64,000 bases of DNA from Theristus sp. LFF4_11 (lineage: Eukaryota > Nematoda > Chromadorea > Monhysterida > Xyalidae): positions 1 to 64,000 of the forward strand of contig JASANC010001358.1 of the NCBI GenBank assembly GCA_030248135.1, read 5' to 3'. Each line of letters starts with the position of its first letter. The stretch's first letter is position 1. The notes under the pieces are model-generated. The model ran no database searches and was not told the DNA's origin. It saw only the letters and a list, made by a program, of their open reading frames with translations. Position numbers and translations under genes: made by a program. Of this stretch, positions 1-11,393 are shown one piece after another.

Positions 1-2422
1 CACTTGAGCCCTCGGTGCTCGTCAGCACCTGCTGTGCTGTTTCGCCCGGATTTAAAAAAAGACTTGCTGCAGAGTCAAAATGTCTTGGAACTTGGGATGG
101 TTGAACTTAAAAACTTCGGATTTTTTCACACATTTCCATTCTGAACCAGTTCAGATATTTTTTCACCGAAATAGTGAGTGAGATCTTTTCTTTTTTTGAG
201 CACAACAATCTTGTTAGATGATCATGTGGCTTTCTCACTTCCGGTCTTTACATGCAGAGGCCACCTGTTTTACCAACTCCACGACGTTTCACAGTACAAC
301 ACAGCTGATGACATTCCCGCTATAACCGAACGCTATACTTTTCTGCCCTTTTATTCCACACCGCCATCTCTCAGCTCTCTTTTCTTGATAATTATACTAA
401 GCCAACTTCCTAAATTTTTCTGCCAATCGTGATTTCGACAACCATGACTAAAAAGTTATCGATCATTTTCAAGCTGTCGTAGTTTTCAACGAAGATCTTG
501 CGTTTTGACAAAAAGAACTGCAAACCCCGGATCAACATGCAGACTTGAGCTGACCTAAATGAACATGTTATGCACCGATAGGACACCTGAAACCGCAGTT
601 TGTCACCGAACAAAAAGGACTGACATATTTTGCGTGTGCGTCATAAATCTGTGTGTCCACACCTCGCACTAACGAGATGATAGACCAAAAGGTTTTGAAC
701 GAAATGTTTATGGCTTGTGGAGACAAACATATTGAACGTCGAAAAGAACCGCATATCGCGCAAACTATGTCTCTATGTAGCACATACGAAGGTCGGCATC
801 TGCGTGAAAAAGATATTGCAAAAGGATATTGCATCCAGACATAAGTAGCTGCGACAAAAGCAGCCATTGCCTCTTTCATTGCCATGTTTTCAATCACTGA
901 AATGTGTCAAGAAACAACAGTACACTTCAAGGCCCGGCAAATAGAACGACGACGCACAAAAAATTCCGTCACTTAACTGGCCAATGACACGCGACTATTA
1001 CGGTAAGCCTTGTCGTATAAATTCTTGCTTCTGTGCGGCAGTTGCGATTTCGAAAGTTTGACTGTGAAGATTCAACAGGTTGACGAACAAAAAGTCGTCT
1101 TTAACAAGCCTTTTGAAACATAAAAAACTCGAATTGTTTTCGGTGTCCACACAATGCACATAAAACCTTTTCCTCGGTTCAAAGAATGTGAAAAAACCTG
1201 ACGGGGAAACTCGTTTATACCCTTAATAACAGCGCGCCCCTTTTTTGTTACACGGCTTGTTTGCCGATGGATCTTCGCAACATTCAGAAAAATTATCTAA
1301 TGGCACAATTTATGTTTTACGAGCACATTTCTCAGTTTGCTATCATCGGAAAGTGTTTTTTACCCGATTCTAGAAAAGTCAACAACGTTGCGTTTGTTTG
1401 TTAGGCAGTGCGAAGGAGGTTTTTTTCTGAATTCACTTTTGTGGCATTTGAAACGCACTACGGTAAGCATTTCGCTGGCCATCTGTTACGAGCATCTGCA
1501 AACAATTGAAACTTCAGTTGGCATATTGCATATCGCTCATTCATTTTACTGCAACAATCACCACCCCTGTTGAATGGACTGGAGGAGGTAAATTTACTCG
1601 AAATGCACAGTGGAGAAAAGTCATGTAACATTTGCAAAATATGCATTGCGTAAAACCGTTGTTCTCTAAATAATAATGAAAAAATATACATGAAATGTTG
1701 AAAACTGAACATGGCAGCAGATTACACGCAACAATCGCTGCAACCTAGATCCACGTCCCCTCGACGCTCACGCATTGAGCAGCCGCACACAACTGCACTT
1801 AACAGAATTCTAGCATGTTCCTAGCATTCATAAACGATGAAACATACACAATCGGCTTTTGACCTGTTCCTATGTGCTGCAGGTATCGAAAAATACGGCC
1901 AACCAACACTGATTTCAAGGCTGTCTCGAACTATATCATTGTGCGAGTGGCAGTAATTTTTTCCCTCGTGTGGTTTGCATGCACTAGCGCGCGCGCAACG
2001 GCGAAAAAACGATTCTGTCGAAATTACTGGTAGACATTTGAGTAATAATTGCGCGATCCGTTATTCTGTTAACCGGAAATAGAGAGATACATGAACGCAT
2101 TGTGATGATCAAGTGACTAACAATATCAGTGGCTTTGTCCTTCTGATCGAAAACACTGGAGGTTTTCAGTGAATCAGAAAATTATTTTCGACACAGTTGA
2201 ATGGTGTGCTTACAACTGAAATGCATTCGCACACGCTGGTTTTTTGGAGTGTTTACAAAGAGTCCCGATAGGTAAAGACTGACACGAACAGACTGTAATG
2301 TTTGAGAAATCAAGAATAAATATGTGCACCGGTGCAGTCTTTCACACCGACCAAAAAGTTTTCAGGACTGTGGGTAAAGGTCAAACGGGAGTTTCTAAAA
2401 AATTTAAAAGCTAAAAACTGAC
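1..2422. other. No confident gene; 3' continuation of the Pax gene region
   Basis: The Pax gene's last visible exon ends at 2423 with an open donor (phase 1), so this stretch should hold its next intron and perhaps later exons, but I find no exon that is convincing. The only phase-compatible candidate is at the extreme edge: on the minus strand, AG at 29-30 is followed by 28 open bases (1-28) in phase 1, with a poor pyrimidine tract. No homeodomain remnant and no stop codon for the Pax gene is visible. Confidence 0.5.
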
Positions 2423-5400
2423 CGTTGACAGCTGTGTGCAGCAGATTGTAGCTGCTCGTGACGGGAAACGCCGCATTGAACAACTGCTGTGCCGCGGTGT
2501 CACAGAGGCCCGGGTCCGGTTTGATCAGCGGCCTGCTCAGCGCGTTCGCCTGTTGCTGATCTGCAGCACTTCGCTCCGTTTTACGAAACCCATAAAAGAT
2601 TCGGTAGTCTTCCGGCGTTTCTTTATAAGTTGTTGAAAACAACTCGACTCAATTGCTAGTAACCCCAGATTGAAATGGGCAAAGGACAAGTGAAAAACCG
2701 ATACACGTCCTCAACAGACGGATGACTACCGAATTCATCTAAAAAACATCGAATTCCAGAAAAAATTTCACAAGCAGAAGCAGAAAACCGTAAACCGCCA
2801 TAGTTGTGATTCCATTGTGTGGGGTGGGTGGGCGGGTGTTGCAGCACTGACCGTTCGTGTTACTTGTACCGCGCGTTGACGACTTGAGATGGTGAGCAAG
2901 GCTGTTCGGCGGTGTTGATTGTTGCGGCTCAACAGCGTGCAACTGTTGCTGAAAGCCGAGCAGTCCATGAATGCTGTAGGTGGACTGTGCTGCGAGCGCG
3001 GCAGCGGCGGCCGCATTCTGCTGCTGCTGTTGGTGCTCCTGCAGAGAGAGCTGCGTGTGTTGCTGTTGTTGTTGCACCTGTTGACCGTTGTGTAGTCGAT
3101 CACCACTCGCCGGCGGTGCATGCGCAATCACCGAGGTCGCGTTCGTGTTGCCGTTCGACGCTGCAACTACAACAGGCACTAGGAATGAACGTTTGTGTTG
3201 CTCAACCTTGGTTCTTTATAGCTGAAAAGTGCCTTTTCCAGTCAATCGACTAATCGGCCAGTCAGCAAATTTACGGAAATAAACTTTGCCGTTTGCGTCG
3301 CTCACAGTTTTGCGGCAGGTCGAGATCACCGGAGCTGCTGCTGCAGGGCGAGTTCGATCCGTTGGTCATGCTGCGCGCCTTCTCGGCCGCCTTGTTGCGC
3401 ACGATTCTGCAAAAGCTAAACTGTGCCTGTTATCACACACTGCACACAGCTGACCAAAGGTGGCACCGCCCGGACGGGCACTATCAACGTTTTAGCTGAC
3501 GGGATATTTAGAATAAGGTAATAATTGACATAACTTTTTCGGTAACATTTTGAGTAACATTTGGGATAAATGTTAAGGTAACATTTGAGATATGTGCATG
3601 TTAGGTTGCCAACATTTTGGGTAACATTTTAGATAACACTTAAGATAACAATTGAGATTTCAGGCAAATGTTAAGATAACATTTGAGTTAACATTTTAGG
3701 CAACATTTTGGATAACATTTTTGTTAACTTCACAATTTGCCGTTTAAAAAAGTTGTTTTGATGTTACACTTTAGGCAACAAACTTTTGACGGACAGATTT
3801 TGACGTTTGTACTCAACATGTTTTAACCTAACGACTTTTAACCTACAGAATCAAAGTTCACTTTGTACAGAAAGAAGTAAGTGACCGGGCGGTGGCACTA
3901 TTGGAGCATCATTTGCATTATCTTTTATTTTGGTTCTGCGATTAATGCGCGCGCATACAGTAGAGGCGTGACCAGTTAAAAATGGCTCGTGTACTATTCC
4001 GGCCCGCGAAATTCCGGCCCGTAGAATTCCGGCCCGCTCATTCCGGCCCGAAGAATTCCGGCCCGAAGAATTCCGGCCCGGAGAATTCCGGCCCGGAGAA
4101 TTCCGGCCCGGAGAATTTTCGCCAGCAAGAACAATATTAAACCACACGAAGTGATTTTTGGTAAATAAATTCTTAAGTGATTTTTTATTTTTGTTTAGAA
4201 CTTGCTTGCAGTGATTTGTTGTAGGTTCCTAATCCTAAGCCAAGCCTTTTTGATAAGGTAAAAGGGTCACAAATCCTTTTCATGATAAAAAAATTTAAAA
4301 ATTTATTTGTAGTTTCTTTTTTCCAAAAGGTTTCACTTTCCAAAAAAGCAAACAGGACGAACATCATTGAAAATACACTGTAACATGTGAACATCGATAT
4401 TTTTATTTTATTATTTCATTGCCAAAATCACTTCGTGTGGTTTAATATTGTTCGTACTGGCGAAAATTCTCCGGGCCGGAATTCTTCGGGCCGGAATTCT
4501 TCGGGCCGGAATTCTTCGGGCCGGAATGAGCGGGCCGGAATTCTTCAGGCCGGAATTAGCGGGCCGGAATTGTACCCCCCCCCGGTTAAAAATGCGTCAC
4601 GCGGGCGCTGAAAATTGGTGAAGTGAGCCGTGTCCCTGGAGATACGATTGAGTCACCAGTGCCATTTTGAATTGCCGCATCAAGCATGAGACTGAGTTCC
4701 TTTCAGATGTAAAACAAAAGACAACAACAGTGAATGCGCAGACGAGTCTCACCGATTGATGCTGGACACGGACGGCACGGTGTCCTGATCGCAGATGCCA
4801 TCCGTCAGCAGTTTGTCTCTGATCTCCCACGCGAACATGGTCGGATTCTGGCGTTTGTAGGCCGCGATCGAGTCGACCACCCTTGGTGTGGCCACTTTCG
4901 GCTTCGAACCACCGATGACGCCCGGCTTGATCGAGCCAGTCTCGTAATACCTGCACAAAAAACGATTTTCTGCAAAAAATATGTGCAGTATCGCCATTTT
5001 TTGGCTTTTTTTGGGTAATCGATTGTTTTGTTTGCTTATCTTCTGCGCGAGTTTGAGTTTGCTAAGTGGGATTTGTGTTCGTGGTTTCCTACGGTAGCTT
5101 TTACGGTGTGTTTGCCCGTTCACGGAGTTGCAGTCACGTTTTATATTATTGCTAACCGTGGTGCAGAACTTCATAATCTTCCTTTTATTTATTTGTGTTG
5201 CTTCATTTTCTGTTTGTCAACTTGGAACAGCTAGCGATTTCGGCATCAAGTCTCATAAAATGCAAACTAATCAGCACCCAAGTGTGACGTCAAGCGTCAA
5301 AATATTAAAAAAAATGTTCGCCCATGTGTCCGAGTTTACCGTTGCAAATAAAGTCGCATTACGTCAAACAAGCGCAAGTCGCAAATTTAGCCGCTAATGA

Positions 5401-7185
5401 AAAAACGCAAATAACACATACAAAAAAGCGGCGAAGCTAATCATAACAGTAATTTCATCACACGAAAACAAATCAATCGAGTTACAGACACCTATGGAGC
5501 ATACGCATTTGCGTGTGTCAACGCACATATGCGGTATACACACACATTGACATGCACGTCATGCGGATGTGTGTGTGTTGATTCGAATTTGAACTGAATT
5601 AAATCGACCATAACAAAACGCTGAATGCAGAGTGAAAATGAGCCACTGTCCGCCTAATTCAATGTGACAGCACGGTTTATTGGAAAGCATCGGAAAAATG
5701 AAACTGCGCTGACGATGTGGGCGCACTTTTGGTGTGAGGCAATTGAAAATTTGAAGATGCGATTAACAATGCTGCTGCGCATGCGGCGCGCATGCTGAAA
5801 TGCGGATCTAAACGTGAAATTCAATGGCGGCTCATGTGAAGCGAACACGGGAACATGCTTGGTGTCATCAAAATGTTCAGTAGACAAATCAATTTCGCAA
5901 TTATTATTTTAGCACCTGCGCACATACAATTCGGAGTTTGAACTGAAAAAAGTTGCCAAACCGTCACCTGCGCATTGCAGAAAATTGAAAAATCCGTGAC
6001 TGAATGAAAATAATTTGATGCAGTGTGTGCTCTCGCAATGTTCCGCCGAATTAAAGTGGTTTGATTTGAAAATCGAAATTTTTTGCCTCAATAATTTCTG
6101 CTCGTCGGTTTGGGTTATGCATTAAAAATCGTGTTCATACTGTCTCGCCGATTGTGAAGTGAAATAAAACAATAAAAAGGGATTTGCTCTGGCTTCAGGT
6201 CTGGTATATTGGAGGCCGTTGCAGTGAATAATGAATAAAAAGCCCAAAAACGATGACAATCCAAGCGTTTGCGAACGCACCTTCCCAGAATCTTCGAGAC
6301 GCAACCGTGCGAGACGCGCAGCTGGCGGCTGATGTCGCACGGTCGGACGCCTTGGTGGGCGAGGTCGACGATGCGGCCGCGGATGTGGTCGGGCAGAGGG
6401 CGACCGTTGACGAACACGCCGCCCAGCTGGTTGACGCCCGTGTGACCTGCAACAGTGTTGCGCAACTTTGGTGGTTGTTGTTGTTGTTGCATATTTTAGG
6501 CGATGTTGTTAGCCAGGGCTAAGTCAAAGATGCATACAGAACGCCGTCGAGTGGGGTGCATATCGAGTTTTCTCTGTCATTAGGTGCCTAAACACCCCTC
6601 AGCGCGACTCGATCCCCCGAACGCACATAGAAGAGTCTCGCGCTACTACCCAGGCCACGAGGGTAACAACTGCTGCACTACACGCATGACCACCATAACG
6701 ATCGTTCTCAGGATTATTATCACACACCACCAGTTCTTTGTGTTCGGGTGGATCTGCCTGTTGATGTCCGTGGCATTGTGACGCCATGGGGCACAGGCGC
6801 ATCTAGCGAAACCGCATCTCGATTGATTGTATACATAAACTCGAACTGAACAAAAAAGCCTAAAGTCACTGCAGCAGTTCTGAAGTCGTCTAGTCTTGAA
6901 ACGGCACCGCATGTTGACGAAACACTGCGAACCGGCAAAAGCATTTATATTCGCTGAAAACGTGCGACCTTTGCACGATATACCTAGACTGAACCAGTAC
7001 GAGCGCAGATCAAACAGAAACGCGTGCGAGTGCGCTGCGGCGGGCTGCATGGCGGCAGCGGCGGTCGGTGGCGGCGGCGGTGCGAGACCGCTCACAAGCT
7101 CAAACGGGACACCGGCCGCGTTGGCGGGCGCGTCTGATGTTGCTGCTGTGTACCGTGCTCGTTTGCACGCTGAGGAGGCGTTCAT
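2423..7185 (-). CDS. Pax2/5/8-type paired-domain transcription factor, 3' end off the left edge
   Basis: A DNA-binding developmental regulator of the Pax2/5/8 group (shaven/egl-38/pax-2 type). Exons in transcription order: 6446-6281, 4950-4753, 3406-3306, 3178-2852, 2560-2423, all joining in frame. The first two encode nearly the whole paired domain: [19 protein letters not shown], then the recognition-helix segment [11 protein letters not shown], split by an intron before [20 protein letters not shown], ending VPSVSSINR. The third gives [13 protein letters not shown], which I recall as typical of the Drosophila Pax2 (shaven) linker. The fourth is Gln/Ala rich and carries the octapeptide YSIHGLLGF, the Groucho-binding motif of Pax2/5/8 proteins. 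No homeodomain is seen up to the last visible exon. The paired exon starts in phase 1, as expected for the intron just before the (G)HGGVNQ position in Pax genes. The first exon is ambiguous: the span given uses the 7185-6984 candidate, and others are listed separately. The last donor at 2423 is open, so the C-terminus is missing. Confidence 0.93.
3515..3735. repeat. Degenerate TAACATTT short tandem repeat
   Basis: About 15 imperfect copies of a TAACATTTTGGG-like unit (variants GTAACATTTGAG, AACATTTTAGG, GATAACATTT) run through this part of a Pax intron. Unit length wanders between about 12 and 20 bases, so it is an old, diverged array. Confidence 0.75.
3991..4575. mobile_element. Foldback-like element with minisatellite arms
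   Basis: Two arms face each other: 3991-4158 and 4424-4575, with a 265-bp spacer. Each outer part consists of tandem 15-bp units of the form GAATTCTTCGGGCCG (or its complement), starting at GTAC(T/A)ATTCCGGCCC on both ends. The inner part is a unique ~30-bp piece ending AAAATCACTTCGTGTGG, present in inverted orientation on both sides. Tandem repeats inside long terminal inverted repeats are the hallmark of foldback (FB)-type elements. No open frame in the spacer looks like a transposase. No clear target duplication is visible. It sits in the Pax intron between exons 4753 and 3406. Confidence 0.8.
6984..7185 (-). CDS. Candidate first coding exon A of the Pax gene
   Basis: ATG at 7185 opens 67 codons that are Ala/Pro rich (a run of five prolines, then several alanines) and ends at a good donor, CTAG followed by GTATAT, in phase 1. 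Joining its final G to the paired exon at 6446 creates the Gly of [10 protein letters not shown], the residue expected in Pax2/5/8. This phase and residue match makes it my preferred initiator exon. The open frame extends upstream of the ATG to about 7248, so it could also be an internal exon reached from a phase-0 donor. No homology beyond the junction is recognisable, as usual for Pax N-termini. Confidence 0.5.
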
Positions 7186-7400
7186 CTTATTGTTCTTGGT
7201 CGTCCAGAACGAAACGAACACAAAATGGTCAAAGTCGGGGTTCTAGTCGAATCGACTGCTCGGGACAGCGAGGCGACAAATAAAGACGAGAGCCGAGAAA
7301 CGCTGCTGTTTTAGCGGCGTTTTATTGCTGTACCGTAGTTTCGCTTGATGGCGCAAAGACCACCACGGGCGGGACGGGATTGGGTTGGGGTGGTGGCATT

Positions 7401-7414
7401 GGGGGGGGGGGGGG
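7401..7414. repeat. Poly-G run
   Basis: Fourteen consecutive G on the plus strand, in the Pax 5' region between candidate exons A and B. A likely slippage and assembly-error site. Confidence 0.9.
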
Positions 7415-7913
7415 AGAAACAGAGAGACAGCCACTCAGGCAATCTTCTCCGAGCGCTAAATGCGTTTTTGTCCACTGGTACCGCAGTTGTTATTGTTCTG
7501 TGTCGGCTGCAAATAAAGCGCGAGCCGTTCATTACATGCGCACTAATTGCATATGAGCATGGGCATGTGTGCGAGTCCACTCGTGTGCAAATGGCTGCTT
7601 GGTTGCGTTTGGGCGACAAATAAGTGTGCCCGCACAAAGACGCGTGCGCTAAATTTGATTAAAACACACACCATTACCGCAAAAGCATGCTCATCTTCAT
7701 GCTTTCCGACACACCCGCTGGAGTGTGTGCATACACAGTCGACTGGAAAGGCAATCGCTGTGTTTGTGTCTTTTACGGGCGGTGCACGCAAATTAATGGC
7801 TGCGCGCTTTCAGCACGGATTACTGAAGGCGGATTACCAGCAGCTTTCTTACAGCGTCGCATTATCAGATCAGGATCACAAACAAAGCACAACAAGAGAG
7901 CATGTTCGCGTAC

Positions 7914-8151
7914 TCTGGAATGTGTTCGGGGAGTGCGCATGGCGATAAGCGGCCGACAGGAAACAGTCGGTCTGTTGGTGGAACACTTGCAGCTGATGAT
8001 GATGATGATGGCCAGCGTGATGGTACGACTGATGGTGTAGTTGGTGCGGCGGTGCCTGCGGCTGGTAACCGGCCACTGGAGCGTTGCTGCTGGTTTGGGC
8101 GGCTGCGTTCGGTGGCGGCGCGTATGGCATGTAGCGATGCGTCGGCCACAT
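7914..8151 (-). CDS. Candidate alternative first exon B of the Pax gene
   Basis: ATG at 8151 begins MWPTHRYMPYAPPP, followed by a Gln/His-rich stretch with runs of histidine. In-frame stop codons lie just upstream, and no AG falls between them and the ATG, so this would be an initiator exon. The only phase-1 donor in the frame is A followed by GTACGC at 7914-7913. Joining to 6446 gives [10 protein letters not shown], which resembles the SHSGVNQ start of Pax6-type paired domains. Composition is that of a transcription-factor disordered region. It could be an alternative promoter product or a chance open frame. Confidence 0.35.
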
Positions 8152-9720
8152 AATATGATACGACGATGATGATTATGATGATGCGGTTCAGCTCGGTTGA
8201 CTGCGCAGAAGTCAGGGATGCGCTAGATTAGCCAAGCATCAAGTTCTGCTGTTCTGCGCACACGATTATTATTGCTGCGTGCACGCGTTCACGGGATCAC
8301 TGAAGCTGAACCAAACTGTGTGCCCTTGCGCGGTCGATGCCTTTGGATTTCTATGTTGTATATCGCTGTCAATCGATGATGCACTAAAACGATTCCGCTG
8401 TTGACCACAAACACGCAGACACCAATGTGATATGATCTGTTTGTTGTACTTCAGTTTGTTTTTGCAAGAACAAAAAAAACAACAATGTATGCGTGGCATG
8501 AGCAGCCAATGAGCAACAATTGTGACTGGTGGCGGCAAGGGATCAGCGAGCTCAAGCGGCGCAACACACCGCCCTGCAAACTCCGCCCCGTTTATTTGGT
8601 TGGCTTGTTAACCGGCGGCGCACGTGTGGTTACGGTAGTGGTGGCCACAGAAGATATGCCTCATTACATCCGCCTGTCGTATTCTCCACGACGGAAATAC
8701 CGTGTGCATCGGTGGACATTTTGTTGATTTTAGTTTTCACACCCGAAGGTCGCTAACCCAAATTCGTGCGGCTGCACTGATATACATGTATCTATCGTAG
8801 TGTAGTTTTTGTGCGGGGTGCACGCAGCCCTACTTTTTTTCTCACTTATATATGTAAATGTGGCTTTTACAATGCACATGCAAAATGTACATGTCATAAA
8901 CGTGAGAGATTGTCAGCAAAAGTGTGTGCATGTGTATGCTGCAGTATTGCATTCATTTCATATGACACCTCTGTACGACCAATAATAATTGTAATCATTT
9001 GTCAGTGCCAAACCGAATAGCCCCGGCTTGCAGCAACAAAAGCAACCACACTCTGCACATCCTCTCCGCTGCACATGAACTAAAATGGGATTTGTTCGTG
9101 AATGCAGTTTTGTCTCGATTGCATTCAGTACATGTGTGCTTATGGATTGTGAATGTACACAACACTGACAATCAGCATATCTGTAATGAGATTGTTGGTG
9201 TACTACATGTGCGTGTTTTATGGCTGGTCAGCCAGAGGATGTCTGTATGCCTGAGGATTTTATGTGCGTTTACACCGCGCGCACGCACAAGCGTTCGATT
9301 ATGCAGGTGCATGCGCAACACACAGCCCATGAATCACGATCATCATGGCACATCCGGTGTGCGCACGCATGCAAGTTGCATGTTTGCTCAGGCTTACTGA
9401 CAGAGAAACAGTGAAACGGACGGTCACTTCGCGCAAAATGCACCAATCAAGGTTGCTATCTTTAGATCCAGTCGTTTAGTTTTCTGTCGGTCGAATCAGG
9501 CCGCCGATGGGGAATAAAACACATTTTTTATGTTTATTTCCAGGTGTCTGTTCTAGGGTCAGACAAACTCAAAAGAGCGATGAGGACTGATAAAAAGGTT
9601 CAAATTCAGATTGCGAATTCCATGTTCATCAGTTTGCGAATGAGACTGGCGCGCATTTTGTGAATAAGTTTTAAAAAATTACATCAAATTTCAAAAAATA
9701 ATCCAATCAATGTGACTGAC

Positions 9721-9916
9721 GTCTCTTTTTCATGGCGTACTCGTCATGCATCATGTGCTGGTGTGCTGCCATGTCAGCAGCGTTTAACGAGCCATTGCCA
9801 TTCGTCAGTTGACCGCCAGCATTGCCGCCAAAGTAGCTGTGCGCCTGCCGCATCTGACGTGCGTACAACTGCTGTTGCTGCTGGTTGCTCGTTTGCAGCG
9901 CGTTCATGTCAACGAT
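9721..9916 (-). CDS. Candidate upstream coding exon (Gln-rich), probably of the Pax transcript
   Basis: After the acceptor CTTCAG at 9917, 65 codons stay open in phase 0: IVDMNALQTSN, a short poly-Gln run, then Gly/Asn- and His/Met-rich sequence ending EYAMKKR. The donor GTCAGT follows in phase 1, the phase needed by the paired exon at 6446, where the join would give [13 protein letters not shown]. Codon use and composition look coding. It could instead belong to a separate gene whose remaining exons I cannot see. Confidence 0.45.
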
Positions 9917-10922
9917 CTGAAGTGCAGAAAAAGGCGCATTAGAATTTTAGTTCAGGTTGTTGAACGCTGGTTTGGCGCACTACCGCGCCTCACAGTCGTG
10001 TGCCCAGAACTTTTGCGCCACCCTGTAGAAACTTGATTGAATATAGCTTTTGAGCCTTTATTCTTTTAATTTGCCCTTGTTTCAAAGTCTTGAGTGGCCA
10101 CTGAATTGAAAAGTGGTCAGTCATACATGCGGGTTGACTTCAGTGCTTTTGAGCCAAATTATAACCGCAGTTGCGTGTTGTTTGCCCAACTTCACCTGTC
10201 AACTAATGACAATAATTTTGTCTTGTGTAAAATTTCATTTAACCCGCAGAATCACGCAATGACACACACACCATATTTCTCACGCATTCAAACGCAGCTG
10301 CAAACAATGTAAAGTTATTTGTTATCATCAGTGTAGGCGACGGCATCATATGAAAGAATGACAAAATTTGGTATCGGCTGGCAGAAAAAACCGGTTTTAC
10401 CTCAAATCGTTTTACACAAACATGCACGCTTGATTCTGCACCTTTCATTTCTGTCGTATAAATCAAGGGACAACTCCCGATACTAAAAAATCACACTTTC
10501 AGAGCGTTGCAGAAGAAACAAAAAAAAGAAAAACAAAGATTTTGAAATTTATTGAAGTTAAAAATACTGTTTAATCACAGAAAAACAGCTGCATATTTTT
10601 TAGCAACACATTTTCGTGCCACAATTTACGAAAACCCATGAGCGCAAGAAACAGTGGTCGTCACGCAAAGAAACGTAAAAACGCAACGGGGAATCAAAAA
10701 CTGACCGATTTCCCACGCCCGCACATGCACACACTGAATTACTGATCGAAGAATTGATACTTCATGCAAAGCTCCAAAACTTTGATCAAGACACCCCGTG
10801 CAACACTTACCTTCTTCTGAAGTACGGTTGAAAAAAGTACATTTAAACAAACCAATAACCACATCCTTTGGACAACATCCACATGTAAGCTCGAGTGGGT
10901 GACGGCACAACACAACACTGAC

Positions 10923-11393
10923 CTCAGCTTTGTATCTGCCTGTTGCGTGCGGGTTGTGTTCGCCCACAGTGCTGCTGTTGGCTGCACCGAACGAACATGA
11001 CGTTGCGATACGTTGACTCAGATTCTGATGTTGATTGATGACGCTACAGTTGGGCGTGTTGAATGGTGCGTTTTTATTGGCAGTAGAGACGGCGACGTGA
11101 GCGGAGTGGTGGTTGACTGGTGCAGGCTGCAGCGGCGGCATTATACCGCACGCACGTGTGCCGGCCGTTGTTGTCCGTGTCGCCGTGCCACCGCTCAGAT
11201 GCACCATTTCGGGCAGCGTGTTCGTCAGCAGCGCCTCCAAGTCGGCGTCCGCCAGAAAGGTCGACTCCAACGCGCTGAGATCGTCAGCGGCGGACTCCCA
11301 CGACGAGGAGGCGGAGCTTGACGGAGACTTGAAGTGCTCGCTCGAGGCAGAACTGCACGTCGCCACCATCGATGGGAACACGCACGACGACAT
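10923..11393 (-). CDS. Candidate upstream coding exon (Ser/Ala-rich acidic N-terminus)
   Basis: An open frame of 157 codons starts at ATG 11393 with a purine at -3 and ends at a phase-0 GTCAGT donor. It is Ser-rich, then has an acidic-hydrophobic segment (SALESTFLADADLEALL) resembling an activation domain, then Thr/Asn/His-rich sequence. It joins in phase to 9916-9721. A possible acceptor lies 36 bases upstream (AG at 11430-11431), in frame with this exon and compatible with the small exon at 13964-13881. The region is clearly protein-like, but no conserved domain is recognised. If spliced to the Pax exons it would give the protein an N-terminal extension of more than 220 residues. Confidence 0.5.
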
